Source of the DNA: Holosporales bacterium
Lineage (GTDB): Bacteria; Pseudomonadota; Alphaproteobacteria; BNTO01
NCBI GenBank assembly: GCA_031290075.1
Contig: JAITOG010000024.1
Location: 1-14,770 of the forward strand
DNA length: 14,770 bases
Reading direction: 5' to 3'
The notes beneath the pieces are model-generated. The model ran no database searches. It worked only from the letters and a program-made list of their open reading frames with translations, and was not told the origin of the DNA. A program made the position numbers and the translations under genes. Positions 1 to 9,900 of the stretch are shown here, piece by piece (position 1 is the first letter of the stretch; every line of letters begins with the position of its first letter).

Positions 1-1
1 T

Positions 2-103
2 ACTTCAAGAAGTATTGAAATGGTCGATTTGTCATTGCTGCTATTATATCATTTCCAGCATGGAAATTTGTTTGAAATGATGCAGTATGCGTTCACCAAC
101 TAG
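2..103 (+). CDS. C-terminal end of an unrecognised gene (5' part outside the window)
   Basis: An open frame enters from the left edge and runs 33 codons to a TAG at 101-103. The residues include IEMVDLSLLLLYHFQHGN and end EMMQYAFTN, which reads like ordinary protein (mixed hydrophobic stretch, acidic and aromatic residues). I do not recognise the family. It is not the C-terminus of NusG, the usual neighbour upstream of rplK. About 90 bases separate its stop from the rplK promoter, with no convincing hairpin-plus-T terminator between them. Because only 33 codons are visible, a chance open frame cannot be excluded. Confidence 0.4.
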   Translation, partial: TSRSIEMVDLSLLLLYHFQHGNLFEMMQYAFTN

Positions 104-195
104 TTAAGTAAATGTCTCACATTAATAATCACTATTGCAAGATTTTATTTCTAGGCAATTACCCTGTATGAACTTATACAAAATAAAAAATCCTA

Positions 196-225
196 TTGAT
201 TAAATAAATAGAGTTGTCATATAAT
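196..225 (+). promoter_or_regulatory. Sigma70-type promoter for the rplK-rpoC cluster
   Basis: A -35 box TTGATT (196-201) and a perfect -10 box TATAAT (220-225) are separated by 18 bp. Transcription would start near 232, just before the structured leader and about 84 nt ahead of the rplK start. The box quality and position fit the main promoter of a highly expressed ribosomal cluster. Transcription start is inferred, not observed. Confidence 0.7.
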
Positions 226-236
226 GTAATGTCAGT

Positions 237-268
237 CGTGGGAGAGGGGCTATATCCTCGTTACCACG
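237..268 (+). promoter_or_regulatory. Probable L1-binding mRNA leader of rplK-rplA
   Basis: The predicted 5' end of the transcript folds into a hairpin. CGTGG (237-241) pairs with CCACG (264-268), an asymmetric internal loop follows (GA on one side, GTTA on the other), then GAGG (244-247) pairs with CCTC (256-259) around an eight-base loop. This is the shape and base composition of the L1 site found before rplK in many bacteria, where surplus L1 binds its own mRNA and blocks translation of L11 and L1. The fold is read directly; the L1 role follows from position and known autoregulation. Confidence 0.6.
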
Positions 269-315
269 TGCCTTTTTTAGGCTAGCAGTAGCTTATTTTT
301 TGTAAAGGAGTTTTT

Positions 316-762
316 ATGGCACCAAAGTCATCAAAAAAAATTAGCAGCTATGTTAAGCTGCAAGTACCTGCTGGGAAGGCCAATCCAGCTCCACCTATAG
401 GTACAGTGCTAGGTCCTCGAGGGATTAATATCATGGAATTCTGCAAAACGTTTAATGCACAAACGCAACAAATGGAAATAGGAATGCCGATACCTGTTGT
501 AATTACTATATATAGTGATAAAAGTTTTACTTTTGTCATGAAAAGTCCTCCAAATACTTATTTTTTGAAAAAGGCTGCTGGAATTACAAAAGGAATCGCA
601 GCAACCGGTCGCAATTCATATGTAGGGAAAATTACAATGAACCAGATTCGCGAAATTGCTCAGCAAAAAATGGCTGATTTGAATGCTAATGATATAGAAG
701 CAGCAAGTAGGATGCTTATTGGATCAGCACGTTCTATTGGAATTCAAATCGTGGAGGAATAA
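316..762 (+). CDS. rplK: 50S ribosomal protein L11
   Basis: L11 binds 23S rRNA at the GTPase-associated centre at the base of the L7/L12 stalk and takes part in factor binding and the stringent response. The 148-residue product has the family's N-terminal signature: a KLQVPAGKANPAPPIGTVLG stretch near residues 14-33 with the conserved prolines, then GINIMEFCKTFNA. The C-terminal rRNA-binding half ends with the typical ARSIGIQIVEE. It is a few residues longer than the usual 141-143. The ATG is preceded by a strong AAAGGAG (304-310) at five bases. It is the first gene of the cluster, and rplA follows after two bases, so the two are almost certainly translated from one mRNA. Confidence 0.97.
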   Translation: MAPKSSKKISSYVKLQVPAGKANPAPPIGTVLGPRGINIMEFCKTFNAQTQQMEIGMPIPVVITIYSDKSFTFVMKSPPNTYFLKKAAGITKGIAATGRNSYVGKITMNQIREIAQQKMADLNANDIEAASRMLIGSARSIGIQIVEE

Positions 763-764
763 TT

Positions 765-1439
765 ATGGCCGGAAAAAGATTGCGGAATATTTATAAAGAT
801 ATTGAAAAGAATAAAATCTACATATTAAGTGAAGCGGTAGAACTTGTTAAGAAAAATGCAACAGCAAAAATTGATGAAACTGTAGAGGTTGCAATATCGC
901 TTGGAATTGATGCTTCAAAAACAGATCAACATATTCGTGGTGTTGCAATATTGCCAAATGGAACAGGGAAAACATATAGTGTAGCGGTTTTTGCAAGAGG
1001 AGCGCAAGCAGATGAAGCAAAGGAAGCCGGGGCGGATATTGTTGGTGCTGAAGATTTAATTGAGCAAATACAAAAAGGAGAGATTAATTTTGACCGTTGT
1101 ATTGCAACTCCAGACCTTATGCCCTTGATTGGAAAGGTTGCCAAAATTCTTGGGCCACGTGGTTTAATGCCTAGCCCCAAGACTGGAACTGTATCAGCAA
1201 ATACAGGAGCCGCCGTTAAGATCATTAAGGGGGGACAAGTTGAATTTCGTACTGAAAAAGGAGGTGTTGTTCATGCTGGTGTTGGAAAGGCAAGCTTTAC
1301 AGCAAAAGCTTTGGAAGAGAACATCGCTTTTTTCATAAACGCTATTACTGAAGAAAAAGGAGGATCAGTTAAAGGATCTTTCATAAAGAAAATGACGCTA
1401 AGCTCAACAATGGGGGCAGGTGTTAGATTCGCGTTATAA
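765..1439 (+). CDS. rplA: 50S ribosomal protein L1
   Basis: L1 forms the mobile L1 arm of the 50S subunit, which helps release deacylated tRNA from the E site. It also represses its own operon by binding the rplK leader mRNA. The 224-residue product is complete, slightly short of the common 229-234. Recognisable segments are ETVEVAISLGIDASKTDQ near residue 38, the RNA-binding stretch KILGPRGLMPSPKTGTV around residues 127-143, and a C-terminal KKMTLSSTMGAGVR. The ATG lies two bases after the rplK stop, and its ribosome-binding site (GGAGGAA) sits inside the end of rplK, which suggests translational coupling. The candidate L1 site at 237-268 fits this role. Confidence 0.97.
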   Translation: MAGKRLRNIYKDIEKNKIYILSEAVELVKKNATAKIDETVEVAISLGIDASKTDQHIRGVAILPNGTGKTYSVAVFARGAQADEAKEAGADIVGAEDLIEQIQKGEINFDRCIATPDLMPLIGKVAKILGPRGLMPSPKTGTVSANTGAAVKIIKGGQVEFRTEKGGVVHAGVGKASFTAKALEENIAFFINAITEEKGGSVKGSFIKKMTLSSTMGAGVRFAL

Positions 1440-1459
1440 AATGAGTTTTGTTGATATTG

Positions 1460-1468
1460 TGCTAAAAT
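1460..1468 (+). promoter_or_regulatory. Possible extended -10 promoter before rplJ
   Basis: TGCTAAAAT (TG at 1460-1461, hexamer TAAAAT at 1463-1468) matches an extended -10 element in the rplA-rplJ gap, where E. coli also has a separate promoter. No -35 box is visible at the right distance, and a hexamer like this is common by chance in AT-rich DNA. Weak call. Confidence 0.22.
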
Positions 1469-1525
1469 TAGCGAATATCTTACAAAGGCGCTTTTTGTGT
1501 TTTAGAAAATACAGTGGCGCATGTC

Positions 1526-1585
1526 GAAGACTGTGGGTTCTACTATTTGGTAGTTTAATGAAGATTTCACCCACACAGACGGAGG
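1526..1585 (+). promoter_or_regulatory. L10 leader: L10(L12)4 autoregulatory mRNA element before rplJ
   Basis: The 245-nt gap before rplJ contains GAAGACTGTGGGT (1526-1538). It is complementary to the later ACCCACACAGACGG (1569-1582), with a variable arm between them that includes CTACTATTTGGTAG. ACTGTGGGT paired with ACCCACACAG, flanked by GA-rich bulges, is the kink-turn-like core of the rplJ leader seen in many bacteria including alphaproteobacteria. Excess L10-L12 complex binds there and reduces translation of L10 and L12. The pairing is seen in the sequence; the regulation is established for the family and inferred here. An AT-rich palindrome at 1629-1648 lies between this element and the gene. 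Confidence 0.72.
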
Positions 1586-1684
1586 GATTAAAAATGAGGC
1601 TGTTTGTTTCAAGATATCCTTCTGTTCAGAAAAGACTTTTAAGTCTTTTGTCTAAGTTTAGGGATGAACGAAGGAGACTATATT

Positions 1685-2188
1685 ATGGATAGATTGCAAA
1701 AAGAACAACTAATATCTGATGTACGTTCTGATCTTACAGGAAAGTCTATTGTTATTGTTGCTAAGCAAAGCGGAGTAACTGTTGAGAAATCAACACAATT
1801 ACGATGCAGTATGCGTGCAGTTGATGCTAAAATTCGTGTTTTGAAAAATACGTTGCTTAGCATAGCAATAACAGGAACTGAATTTGAGGAAATTAAAAGT
1901 TTCCTTAAAGGGCCTGTAATGTTAGCATATTCATCAGATCCTGTTGGTACGGCAAAGGTTGTTTCAAAATTCGCTGAAGAAAATGAAGAAAAATTTAAAA
2001 TCATTGGCGGTTTTATGAATGGACAAGTCTTAAGCCTTAAATCTGTGCAAATATTAGCGAAATTGCCTTCTTTAAACGAACTTCGTGCCAAGATTCTTGG
2101 CTTGCTGGTGGCACCGGCAACAAAGATTGTTCGTACAATAAAGGAGCCAATGTCACGTATTGCACGTATAACAGCAATGAAATCGTAA
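1685..2188 (+). CDS. rplJ: 50S ribosomal protein L10
   Basis: L10 (P0 type) anchors L7/L12 dimers to the large subunit and, bound to them, represses its own mRNA. The start chosen is the ATG at 1685, nine bases after AAGGAG (1671-1676), giving 167 residues that begin MDRLQKEQLISDV. An in-frame ATG at 1664 would add seven residues, but it lies upstream of that ribosome-binding site and is unlikely. Family landmarks are KSIVIVAKQSGVTV (about 20-33), the RVLKNTLLSIA segment (about 52-62), LKGPVMLAYSSDPV (about 74-87), and a C-terminal helix with KILGLLVAPATKIVRTIKEP that carries the L12-binding region. The rplL start follows 37 bases downstream. Confidence 0.96.
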   Translation: MDRLQKEQLISDVRSDLTGKSIVIVAKQSGVTVEKSTQLRCSMRAVDAKIRVLKNTLLSIAITGTEFEEIKSFLKGPVMLAYSSDPVGTAKVVSKFAEENEEKFKIIGGFMNGQVLSLKSVQILAKLPSLNELRAKILGLLVAPATKIVRTIKEPMSRIARITAMKS

Positions 2189-2225
2189 TTTTGTTTTATA
2201 TATTTTTTTACTAAGGAGTATACAA

Positions 2226-2597
2226 ATGGCTGATTTAAATAAAATTGTAGAAGAGTTATCTAGTTTAACAATTCTTGAAGCTGCTGAGCTTTCAAAAAAA
2301 TTAGAAGAAGCTTGGGGAGTTAGCGCAGCGGCAGCTGTTGCAGTTGCTGCCCCTGCTGGCGCAATGGCTGAGGAAGCTGAAGTAAAAACGGAGTTTGATG
2401 TTTGGGTTGAAGATGGTGGAGCAACCAAAATTAATGTAATTAAAGAGGTTCGCGCCGTAACAGGCCTTGGCTTAAAAGAAGCTAAGGATGTTGTTGAAGG
2501 AGCCCCAAAATTAGTTAAAGGCGGAATTCCAAAAGAAGAAGCCGAACAGATTAAGAAAAAATTAGAAGAAGCTGGAGCAAGAGTTTCAATTAAATAA
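2226..2597 (+). CDS. rplL: 50S ribosomal protein L7/L12
   Basis: L7/L12 is the multicopy stalk protein that recruits translational GTPases. The 123-residue product shows all three parts: an N-terminal dimerisation domain (MADLNKIVEELSSLTILEAAELS), an alanine-rich hinge around residues 34-50 (AAAAVAVAAPAGAMAEE), and the C-terminal factor-binding domain with INVIKEVRAVTGLGLKEAKD and KGGIPKEEAEQIKKKLEEAGA. The start follows AAGGAG (2213-2218). The C-terminal domain opens with KTEFDVWVEDGGATK, slightly unlike the more usual ILKAAGAN type, but nothing suggests loss of function. The 152-nt gap to rpoB is the site of an attenuator and RNase III cleavage in E. coli; here I see only weak AT-rich pairings. 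Confidence 0.97.
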   Translation: MADLNKIVEELSSLTILEAAELSKKLEEAWGVSAAAAVAVAAPAGAMAEEAEVKTEFDVWVEDGGATKINVIKEVRAVTGLGLKEAKDVVEGAPKLVKGGIPKEEAEQIKKKLEEAGARVSIK

Positions 2598-2749
2598 TCG
2601 ATTAAAGGCTAAATATTTTAGTAAAAGATTTTGGACCGAATATTGCTTTGCTGTATTATTGGTATATTCATACAGGATTGTTCTTTGTTAGGGGAAAGCG
2701 TGTGCAAATCTGATTTTGTTCGTTTTTATAACTAAGGAGAGGTGGTTCG

Positions 2750-5700
2750 ATGGTAAGATCATACACAGAACGAAAGAGGTTTCGGAAATCTTTTAACCGT
2801 ATAGAGGAGGTAATGCCTCCTCCTAGTTTAATAATGTTGCAAAAAACTTCTTATGATGCATTTTTGCAAGTTGGAATTAGCCAAAAAAATCGTATTTTTT
2901 CTGGATTAAATGAAGTTTTGCAGTCTATTTTTCCTATTTCAGATAATAATGGGCGTGCTGATATAAATTTTAAATCATACTCTTTTGAAGAACCAGAATC
3001 TGATGAATCAGAGTGTTTAAAACGCGGGATAAGCTATAGCATGGCATTAAAGGTTACATATAGCCTTACTGTTTGGGATATTGATGATCCAAAGGGACGT
3101 TCTATTAAAGACATAAAAGAACAAAGTGTTTACATGGGAGATATTCCTGTAATGACAAATAGAGGAACCTTTATTGTAAACGGAATAGAACGTGTTATTG
3201 TTTCTCAGATGCATAGAAGTCCTGGTGTGTTTTTTGATCATGACCATGGAAAAACAAGTGCTTCTGGTAAATTTCTATATGCTGCGCGCGTAGTTCCTTA
3301 TCGCGGTTCTTGGCTAGATTTTGAATTTGATTCAAGGGATATTATTTTTGTGAGAATAGATCGCAGAAGAAAAATGCTTTTATCAACATTTTTAATGGCT
3401 ATTGATAGTGAAGAAACCGATGCAATGAGAAAATCTGAAGAAAAAATGGATCCTAATGATGTAACAGGAATGTCTGTAGAAGAGATCTTGCGATCATTTC
3501 ATGATGTTGTAAGTTATAAAAGAGAAAAAGATGGTTTTGTTTGTGATTTTATCCCTGTTCATTGGAAAGGCGGGCGTTTAGAACATGCTTTGGTTGATGC
3601 AAAATCTGGAGAAGTATTAGCTGAGGCTGGAACCAAATTAACGCCACGTACATTAAATAAAATAGTTCAAAGCGGAGTTGATGAGATTTTTGTAAAAAGA
3701 GAATCTTTATATGGGAAACACCTTGTTCGCGATTATATTGATGAAAATACAGGAGAGATTTTTATTGAAGCTAGAACATGTATTACTTCTGAAGTATTAG
3801 AGCTTTTAGATAACCTTAAAATTGATGTAATTGAAACAGTATATTCAGAAAATCCCGGAGTTGAGCCATACCTTATTCAAACTATTACTGCAGATCATTG
3901 CTGTAATAGGGAGGATGCGCTTATGGAGATTTGCAGGATTATGCGTCCTGGAGAACCTCCATCCGTTGAAGGAGGAGAACATATTTTATATGGAATGTTT
4001 TTTGATCCGGATCGCTATGATTTGTCGGCAGTTGGACGTGTTAAATTAAATACCAGACTTGGATTGTCTACTTCTGATACAGTTAGAATTCTTCAAAAAG
4101 AAGATATAGTTTGTATAATGAGAACTTTGCTTAGGCTTAAAGACGGAAATGGAGATATTGATGATATTGATAACTTAGGAAATAGAAGAGTTCGTTCTGT
4201 TGGTGAGTTATTAGAAAATCAATTTCGTATTGGGTTGCTACGTATGGAAAGAACTATTAAAGAGCGTATAGGCAGCCTTGATATAGATAATGCAATGCCT
4301 CATGATCTTGTTAACGCCAAACCTTTGATTTCTACAATACGTGAATTTTTCTGCTCTTCGCAATTATCGCAATTTATGGATCAAACGAACCCATTATCTG
4401 AGATTACTCATAAACGCCGTTTATCAGCTCTTGGACCTGGTGGATTATCGCGTGATCGTGCTGGTTTTGAGGTTCGAGACGTTCACCCAACACATTACGG
4501 AAGAATTTGCCCTATTGAAACACCAGAAGGGCCAAACATTGGTTTAATTAACTCTTTAGCAACCTATGCAACAATTAATAAATATGGTTTTATTGAAACT
4601 CCATATAGAGAGGTTGTTGATGGTAAGGTAACAAATAAGATTGTTTCTATAACAGCTATGGAGGAATGGAAACACACAATTGCTCAAGCTACCAACCGTA
4701 TTGATAAAGACGGGATGTTAATTGACGAATTTCTTACTTGTAGAAAAGCCGGAGAATATGGAGTTTTTTCAAAATCTGAAGTAACTTTGGTTGATGTTTC
4801 AACAAGGCAGTTAGTCTCAGTTGCCGCTGCGCTTATTCCATTTTTGGAAAACGACGATGCAAGCCGTGCCCTTATGGGATCAAACATGCAAAGGCAGGCA
4901 GTTCCTCTTTTGAACAATAAAGCTCCATTAATAGGAACAGGAATTGAAGGTATTGTAGCAAAAGATTCCGGAGCTGTTATTGTAGCAAAGCGTCCTGGTA
5001 TTGTTGATCAAGTTGATGGGGGGCGAATAGTTATTCAAGTTGATGCTCAAGCTGCTAAAAAGGAAGGAGGAATTGGTGTTGATATATATAACCTTATAAA
5101 ATTCCAAGGCTCAAACATGAGTACTTGTATTAATCAGAAACCTCTTGTTAAAAAAGGGGATGTTATTAATAAAGGGGATATTATTGCAGATGGTCCTTGT
5201 ACTGATTGTGGTGAGCTTGCTCTTGGAAGTAATGTTATGGTTGCTTTTATGTCTTGGCAAGGATACAACTTTGAAGACTCAATATTAATATCAGAAAAAA
5301 TAGTACAAGACGATGTATTTACTTCTGTTCATATTGATGGATTTGAAACAACAGCAAGAGATACAAAACTTGGAAACGAAGAAATTACAAGAGATCTTCC
5401 TAATGTTAGCGAGGAAATGCTTCGCAATTTGGATGAAACAGGTATAGTTGCTATAGGAACAGAAGTTGTTCCTGGAGATATTTTAGTTGGAAAAGTAACT
5501 CCTAAAACAGAATCTCCGATGACTCCTGAAGAAAAGCTTTTACGTGCAATTTTTGGAGAAAAAGCATCAGATGTTAGAGATAGTTCGCTTCGCGTTCCAC
5601 CTGGAGTTTCAGGAATGATTGTTGATGTAAGGATTTTATCGCGCCGCGGTGTTGAGCAAGACGAGCGTATGCTTGCTATAGAACGGAATGAAATAAAACG

Positions 5701-6901
5701 ACTTGCAAAGGAAAGAGATGCAGAAAAAGAAATTTTAGAAAAAAGTTTTTATTTGCAAATTTCTGAAGAGCTTGTTGGCAAAGCGGTTTCAAAGGGGATT
5801 CCGGGTGTTAAAGCAGGAGAGGTTGTAACTTCCGAGCTTTTAGGTCATTCGGCTAAATCGCAATGGGATCGTATAGTTGTTGATGATCCTGAAATAATGA
5901 AGAACATTGTAGCCTTAAAAGATCAGCTGTATGAGCGTTGCAATAGACTACAGAAAATCTTTGAAGGGAAAGTTGAAAGATTGCGTCGTGGTGATGATTT
6001 GCCTCCTGGAGTATTGAAACTTGTTAAGGTATTTATTGCTTCAAAAAGGAAATTGCAACCTGGAGACAAGATGGCTGGGCGCCACGGAAACAAAGGTGTT
6101 GTTTCAAAAGTTGTTCCTATTGAAGATATGCCATACATGGAGGATGGAACGCCTGTTGGTATAATTTTAAATCCACTTGGTGTACCTTCTCGTATGAACG
6201 TTGGGCAAATTTTGGAAACTCATTTAGGTTTTGCTGCTGCTGGACTAGGAGATAAAATTAAAGATTCTCTTAAAAAATATAAACAAAATAAAATTGATAT
6301 TAAAGAATTACGCGATAGTATAGAAAATTGTTATGAAAAAGCAGTAGATAAAAGAGATATCAAAAAATTAAATGATAATGAAATTTTTGAATTAGCTGAA
6401 AATCTTAAAAACGGTGTTGTTATGGCAACTCCAGTATTTGATGGAGCTTCACTATCTGACATTGAAGATCAGCTTATTAAGGCGAATCGTGATCCTTCTG
6501 GTCAAGTTCAGCTTTATGATAGTCGAACTGGGGAGCCATTTGATCGAAAGACAACTGTTGGGCAGATTTATATGCTGAAACTTCACCACTTGGTTGACGA
6601 TAAGATTCATGCACGTTCTATAGGACCATACAGTTTAGTTACTCAACAGCCTCTTGGTGGTAAGGCTCAATTTGGAGGGCAACGTTTCGGAGAAATGGAA
6701 GTTTGGGCGCTGGAAGCATATGGTGCCGCCTATACATTGCAGGAAATGTTAACTGTAAAGTCTGACGATGTTTCCGGTCGTATGAAAGTATATGAGGGAA
6801 TTGTAAGAGGAGAAGACCGAACGGAAGCTGGAATTCCAGAGTCATTTAACGTTCTTGTAAAAGAGCTTAGGTCTTTAGGATTAAACGTTGATTTCGTTTA
6901 A
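2750..6901 (+). CDS. rpoB: DNA-directed RNA polymerase beta subunit
   Basis: The beta subunit forms one pincer of core RNA polymerase and contributes to the active site. The full-length 1383-residue protein has an alphaproteobacterial-type start (MVRSYTERKRFRKSFNRIEE). The rifampicin-binding cluster lies near residues 536-562 (SSQLSQFMDQTNPLSEITHK, then RRLSALGPGGL). The residues equivalent to E. coli L511, Q513, D516, H526, S531 and L533 are all wild-type, so no classical resistance change is present. VRDVHPTHYGRICPIETPEG follows. The active-site GDKMAGRHGNKG begins near residue 1105, and GGKAQFGGQRFGEMEVWALE lies near the end. AAGGAGAGG precedes the ATG. No insertion, frameshift or domain loss is seen. 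rpoC follows after 36 bases. Confidence 0.98.
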   Translation: MVRSYTERKRFRKSFNRIEEVMPPPSLIMLQKTSYDAFLQVGISQKNRIFSGLNEVLQSIFPISDNNGRADINFKSYSFEEPESDESECLKRGISYSMALKVTYSLTVWDIDDPKGRSIKDIKEQSVYMGDIPVMTNRGTFIVNGIERVIVSQMHRSPGVFFDHDHGKTSASGKFLYAARVVPYRGSWLDFEFDSRDIIFVRIDRRRKMLLSTFLMAIDSEETDAMRKSEEKMDPNDVTGMSVEEILRSFHDVVSYKREKDGFVCDFIPVHWKGGRLEHALVDAKSGEVLAEAGTKLTPRTLNKIVQSGVDEIFVKRESLYGKHLVRDYIDENTGEIFIEARTCITSEVLELLDNLKIDVIETVYSENPGVEPYLIQTITADHCCNREDALMEICRIMRPGEPPSVEGGEHILYGMFFDPDRYDLSAVGRVKLNTRLGLSTSDTVRILQKEDIVCIMRTLLRLKDGNGDIDDIDNLGNRRVRSVGELLENQFRIGLLRMERTIKERIGSLDIDNAMPHDLVNAKPLISTIREFFCSSQLSQFMDQTNPLSEITHKRRLSALGPGGLSRDRAGFEVRDVHPTHYGRICPIETPEGPNIGLINSLATYATINKYGFIETPYREVVDGKVTNKIVSITAMEEWKHTIAQATNRIDKDGMLIDEFLTCRKAGEYGVFSKSEVTLVDVSTRQLVSVAAALIPFLENDDASRALMGSNMQRQAVPLLNNKAPLIGTGIEGIVAKDSGAVIVAKRPGIVDQVDGGRIVIQVDAQAAKKEGGIGVDIYNLIKFQGSNMSTCINQKPLVKKGDVINKGDIIADGPCTDCGELALGSNVMVAFMSWQGYNFEDSILISEKIVQDDVFTSVHIDGFETTARDTKLGNEEITRDLPNVSEEMLRNLDETGIVAIGTEVVPGDILVGKVTPKTESPMTPEEKLLRAIFGEKASDVRDSSLRVPPGVSGMIVDVRILSRRGVEQDERMLAIERNEIKRLAKERDAEKEILEKSFYLQISEELVGKAVSKGIPGVKAGEVVTSELLGHSAKSQWDRIVVDDPEIMKNIVALKDQLYERCNRLQKIFEGKVERLRRGDDLPPGVLKLVKVFIASKRKLQPGDKMAGRHGNKGVVSKVVPIEDMPYMEDGTPVGIILNPLGVPSRMNVGQILETHLGFAAAGLGDKIKDSLKKYKQNKIDIKELRDSIENCYEKAVDKRDIKKLNDNEIFELAENLKNGVVMATPVFDGASLSDIEDQLIKANRDPSGQVQLYDSRTGEPFDRKTTVGQIYMLKLHHLVDDKIHARSIGPYSLVTQQPLGGKAQFGGQRFGEMEVWALEAYGAAYTLQEMLTVKSDDVSGRMKVYEGIVRGEDRTEAGIPESFNVLVKELRSLGLNVDFV

Positions 6902-6937
6902 TAATTTTTAATTATGGTTATTTGAAAGGAGATAGTA

Positions 6938-9900
6938 ATGGCTTTTCACGGGATTAAAAATAATAGTCGAGGAGAGATTCCTAATGTATTTGAAAAAATT
7001 AAGATTTCAATAGCAAGTCCTGAGCAAATTCGCTCTTGGTCTTACGGTGAAGTAAAAAAACCAGAAACAATAAATTATAGAACGTTTAAGCCAGAGCGTG
7101 ATGGTTTGTTTTGTGCAAAGATTTTTGGCCCAATTAAGGATTATGAATGCCTTTGCGGAAAATATAAACGTATGAAATTTAAAGGAATTGTTTGTGAAAA
7201 GTGTGGAGTTGAAGTAACTCAATCTAAGATCCGCAGAGAGCGCATGGGACACATAAATTTGGTTTCTCCAGTTGCTCATATTTGGTTCACAAAGTCCTTA
7301 CCTAGCCGTATAGGTATCCTTTTGGATATGCCCCTCAAAGAAATTGAAAAAGTATTATATTTTGAAAGTTATGTTGTTTTAGATCCGGGATTAACGCCAT
7401 TTCATAAAAATCAGCTTCTAAACGAGGAAGATATTCAAAAAGTACAAGATGAATATGGAGAAGATGCATTTTCTGTGGGAACTGGGGCTGAGGCTTTAAA
7501 AGTACTTTTGGTTGGTATAGAGCCGGAAAGGGAAATTCAGGCTATGCGCATAGAATTAGGAGAGCAAATTTCAGAAGTTCGGCGTAAAAAGCTTATAAAA
7601 AGAATTAAATTGCTTGAGGCTTTTCAAGAATCTGGAGTAAAGCCAGAATATCTTATTATGGATGTAATTCCAGTAATGCCTCCAGAATTAAGACCTCTTG
7701 TACCGCTTGATGGAGGGAGATTTGCAACTAGCGATCTTAATGATCTTTACCGTAGAGTTATAAACAGAAATAACCGTTTAAAGCGTTTAACTGAATTACG
7801 TGCTCCAAGTGTTATTGTGCGTAACGAAAAGCGTATGTTACAAGAATCTGTTGATGCTTTGTTTGATAATGGCCGGCGGGGTAGGGCGATTTCAGGAACA
7901 AATAAACGTCCTTTAAAATCTATATCTGACATGCTTAAAGGAAAACATGGGCGTTTCCGTCAAAATTTATTGGGAAAAAGAGTAGATTATTCTGGGCGTT
8001 CTGTTATCATCGTTGGACCAGAGCTAAAGCTGCATCAATGTGGATTGCCAAAAAGAATGGCTCTTGAATTATTTAGACCATTTGTTTATTCCAGGCTTGA
8101 GCGTTGCGGATTGGCTAATACTTTAAAATCAGCTAAGCGTATGGTTGAAAAAGAACGGCCAGAAGTTTGGGATGTCTTGGAAGATGTTATTAGGGAACAT
8201 CCAATTTTGCTAAACCGTGCTCCAACTTTACACCGTCTTGGTATTCAAGCATTTGAACCTGTTTTGATAGAAGGAAAGGCTATTCAGTTACATCCGTTGG
8301 TTTGTACAGCATTTAACGCTGACTTTGACGGAGACCAGATGGCTGTTCATATTCCGCTTTCAACAGAAGCGCAACTTGAGTGTCGCGCGTTGATGATGTC
8401 AACAAATAATATTTTAAATCCATCAAATGGTAAGCCAATTATTGTGCCTTCTAAAGATATTATTCTTGGACTATATTATTTAACTATTGAAAGAGAAAAA
8501 ATGCCAGGAGAAGGCATGAAGTTTGCTAACTCAAAAGAACTTGAATATGCTTTAGGCGAAAAAATTGTTTCTATTCATTCAAAAATTAAATGCAGAGTTA
8601 CTGTAGGAGGAGAAAACGGCTCTATTAAAAATGAAATACACGAAACGACCCCAGGAAGAGTACTTTTTTGGGAATACGTTCCTAAAAATCCTAACATACC
8701 TTTTAGTTCTGTAAATAAAACTTTAACAGCTACTGATGTTGGTGAACTGATAAATACAGTTCATAGATATTGTGGGCCAAAATCAACAGTTATATTTGCT
8801 GATAGAATAATGAAACTTGGATTTACTTATATGACAAAAGGAGCAATTTCCTTTGGAAAAGATGATCTTGTTGTTCCAAAAGAAAAGGATAAGATTGTAA
8901 ACCAAACAAAAGAGATGGTTGCTGAATTTGAACAGCAGTACTTGGATGGTCTTATTACCGAGCGTGAAAAATATAACAAGGTTATTGACGTATGGGGAGC
9001 CTGTACAGATAAGATTGCCAATTACATGACTATGACGTTATCTAATGTAGTTCCTGGAGCGCAGCCAAATTCTGTTTATATGATGATGCATTCCAAAGCT
9101 CGTGGTTCCATAGCTCAGATGAAACAGCTTGCTGGTATGCGAGGTTTGATGGCCAATCCATCTGGAGATATTATTGCTACTCCAATTACCTCTAACTTTA
9201 AGGAAGGACTAAATGTTTTGGAATACTTTATTTCAACTCACGGAACTCGTAAGGGATTAGCCGATACAGCTTTGAAAACTGCTAACTCTGGGTATTTAAC
9301 TCGTAGGCTTGTCGACGTTGCACAGGATTGCGTTATTTCTGAAGAAGATTGTGGAACATCCAGAGGTATTGTAACGAAGGCTGTTGTTGAAGGATCGAGT
9401 GTTATATTAAGCTTGGAGGATCGAGTTTTAGGGCGTTGTGTTGCTGAGAATTTAGTTTCTCCAAAAACTAATAAAATCTTAGCTAAAGCTGGAGAAATGC
9501 TTACTGAAGAAATTATTGAACAATTAAAAGAAAACACAATTGATGAGGTAAAAATTCGTTCTGTACTTACTTGTGATAGTGCTACGGGTGTTTGTGCGCA
9601 TTGTTATGGAAGAGATTTAGCAAGAGGTTCATTAATAGTTTCTGGTGAGACTGTTGGGGTTATTGCGGCTCAATCAATTGGTGAGCCTGGAACTCAGCTT
9701 ACTATGAGAACATTCCATATTGGAGGAACTGCACAAAAAGGAGCAGACCAATCATTTATCGAATCTTCCTACGACGCTGTTATTGTATTTAAAAACATTG
9801 TTACGGCTGTTAACAGCCACGGTACTACAATAGTTTTATCTAGAAATGGTACTATAACTTTGCTAGATGCTACAGGTAAAGAAAGGGGAAATTATAATAT

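Noticed and set aside
1629..1648. Palindrome of AAAAGACTT and AAGTCTTTT as an intrinsic terminator before rplJ
   Set aside because: The stem is almost all A-T and no T-run follows beyond the stem itself. A terminator here would silence rplJ-rpoC; at most a weak attenuator.
1420..1692. 90-codon open frame spanning the rplA-rplJ gap
   Set aside because: It overlaps both genes and covers the L10 leader, whose conserved RNA pairing explains the sequence better.
2598..2749. Possible attenuator or processing hairpin between rplL and rpoB
   Set aside because: Only short AT-rich pairings are visible (for example CTAAA/TTTAG near 2609-2624 and GAATAT/ATATTC further on); not strong enough to call.
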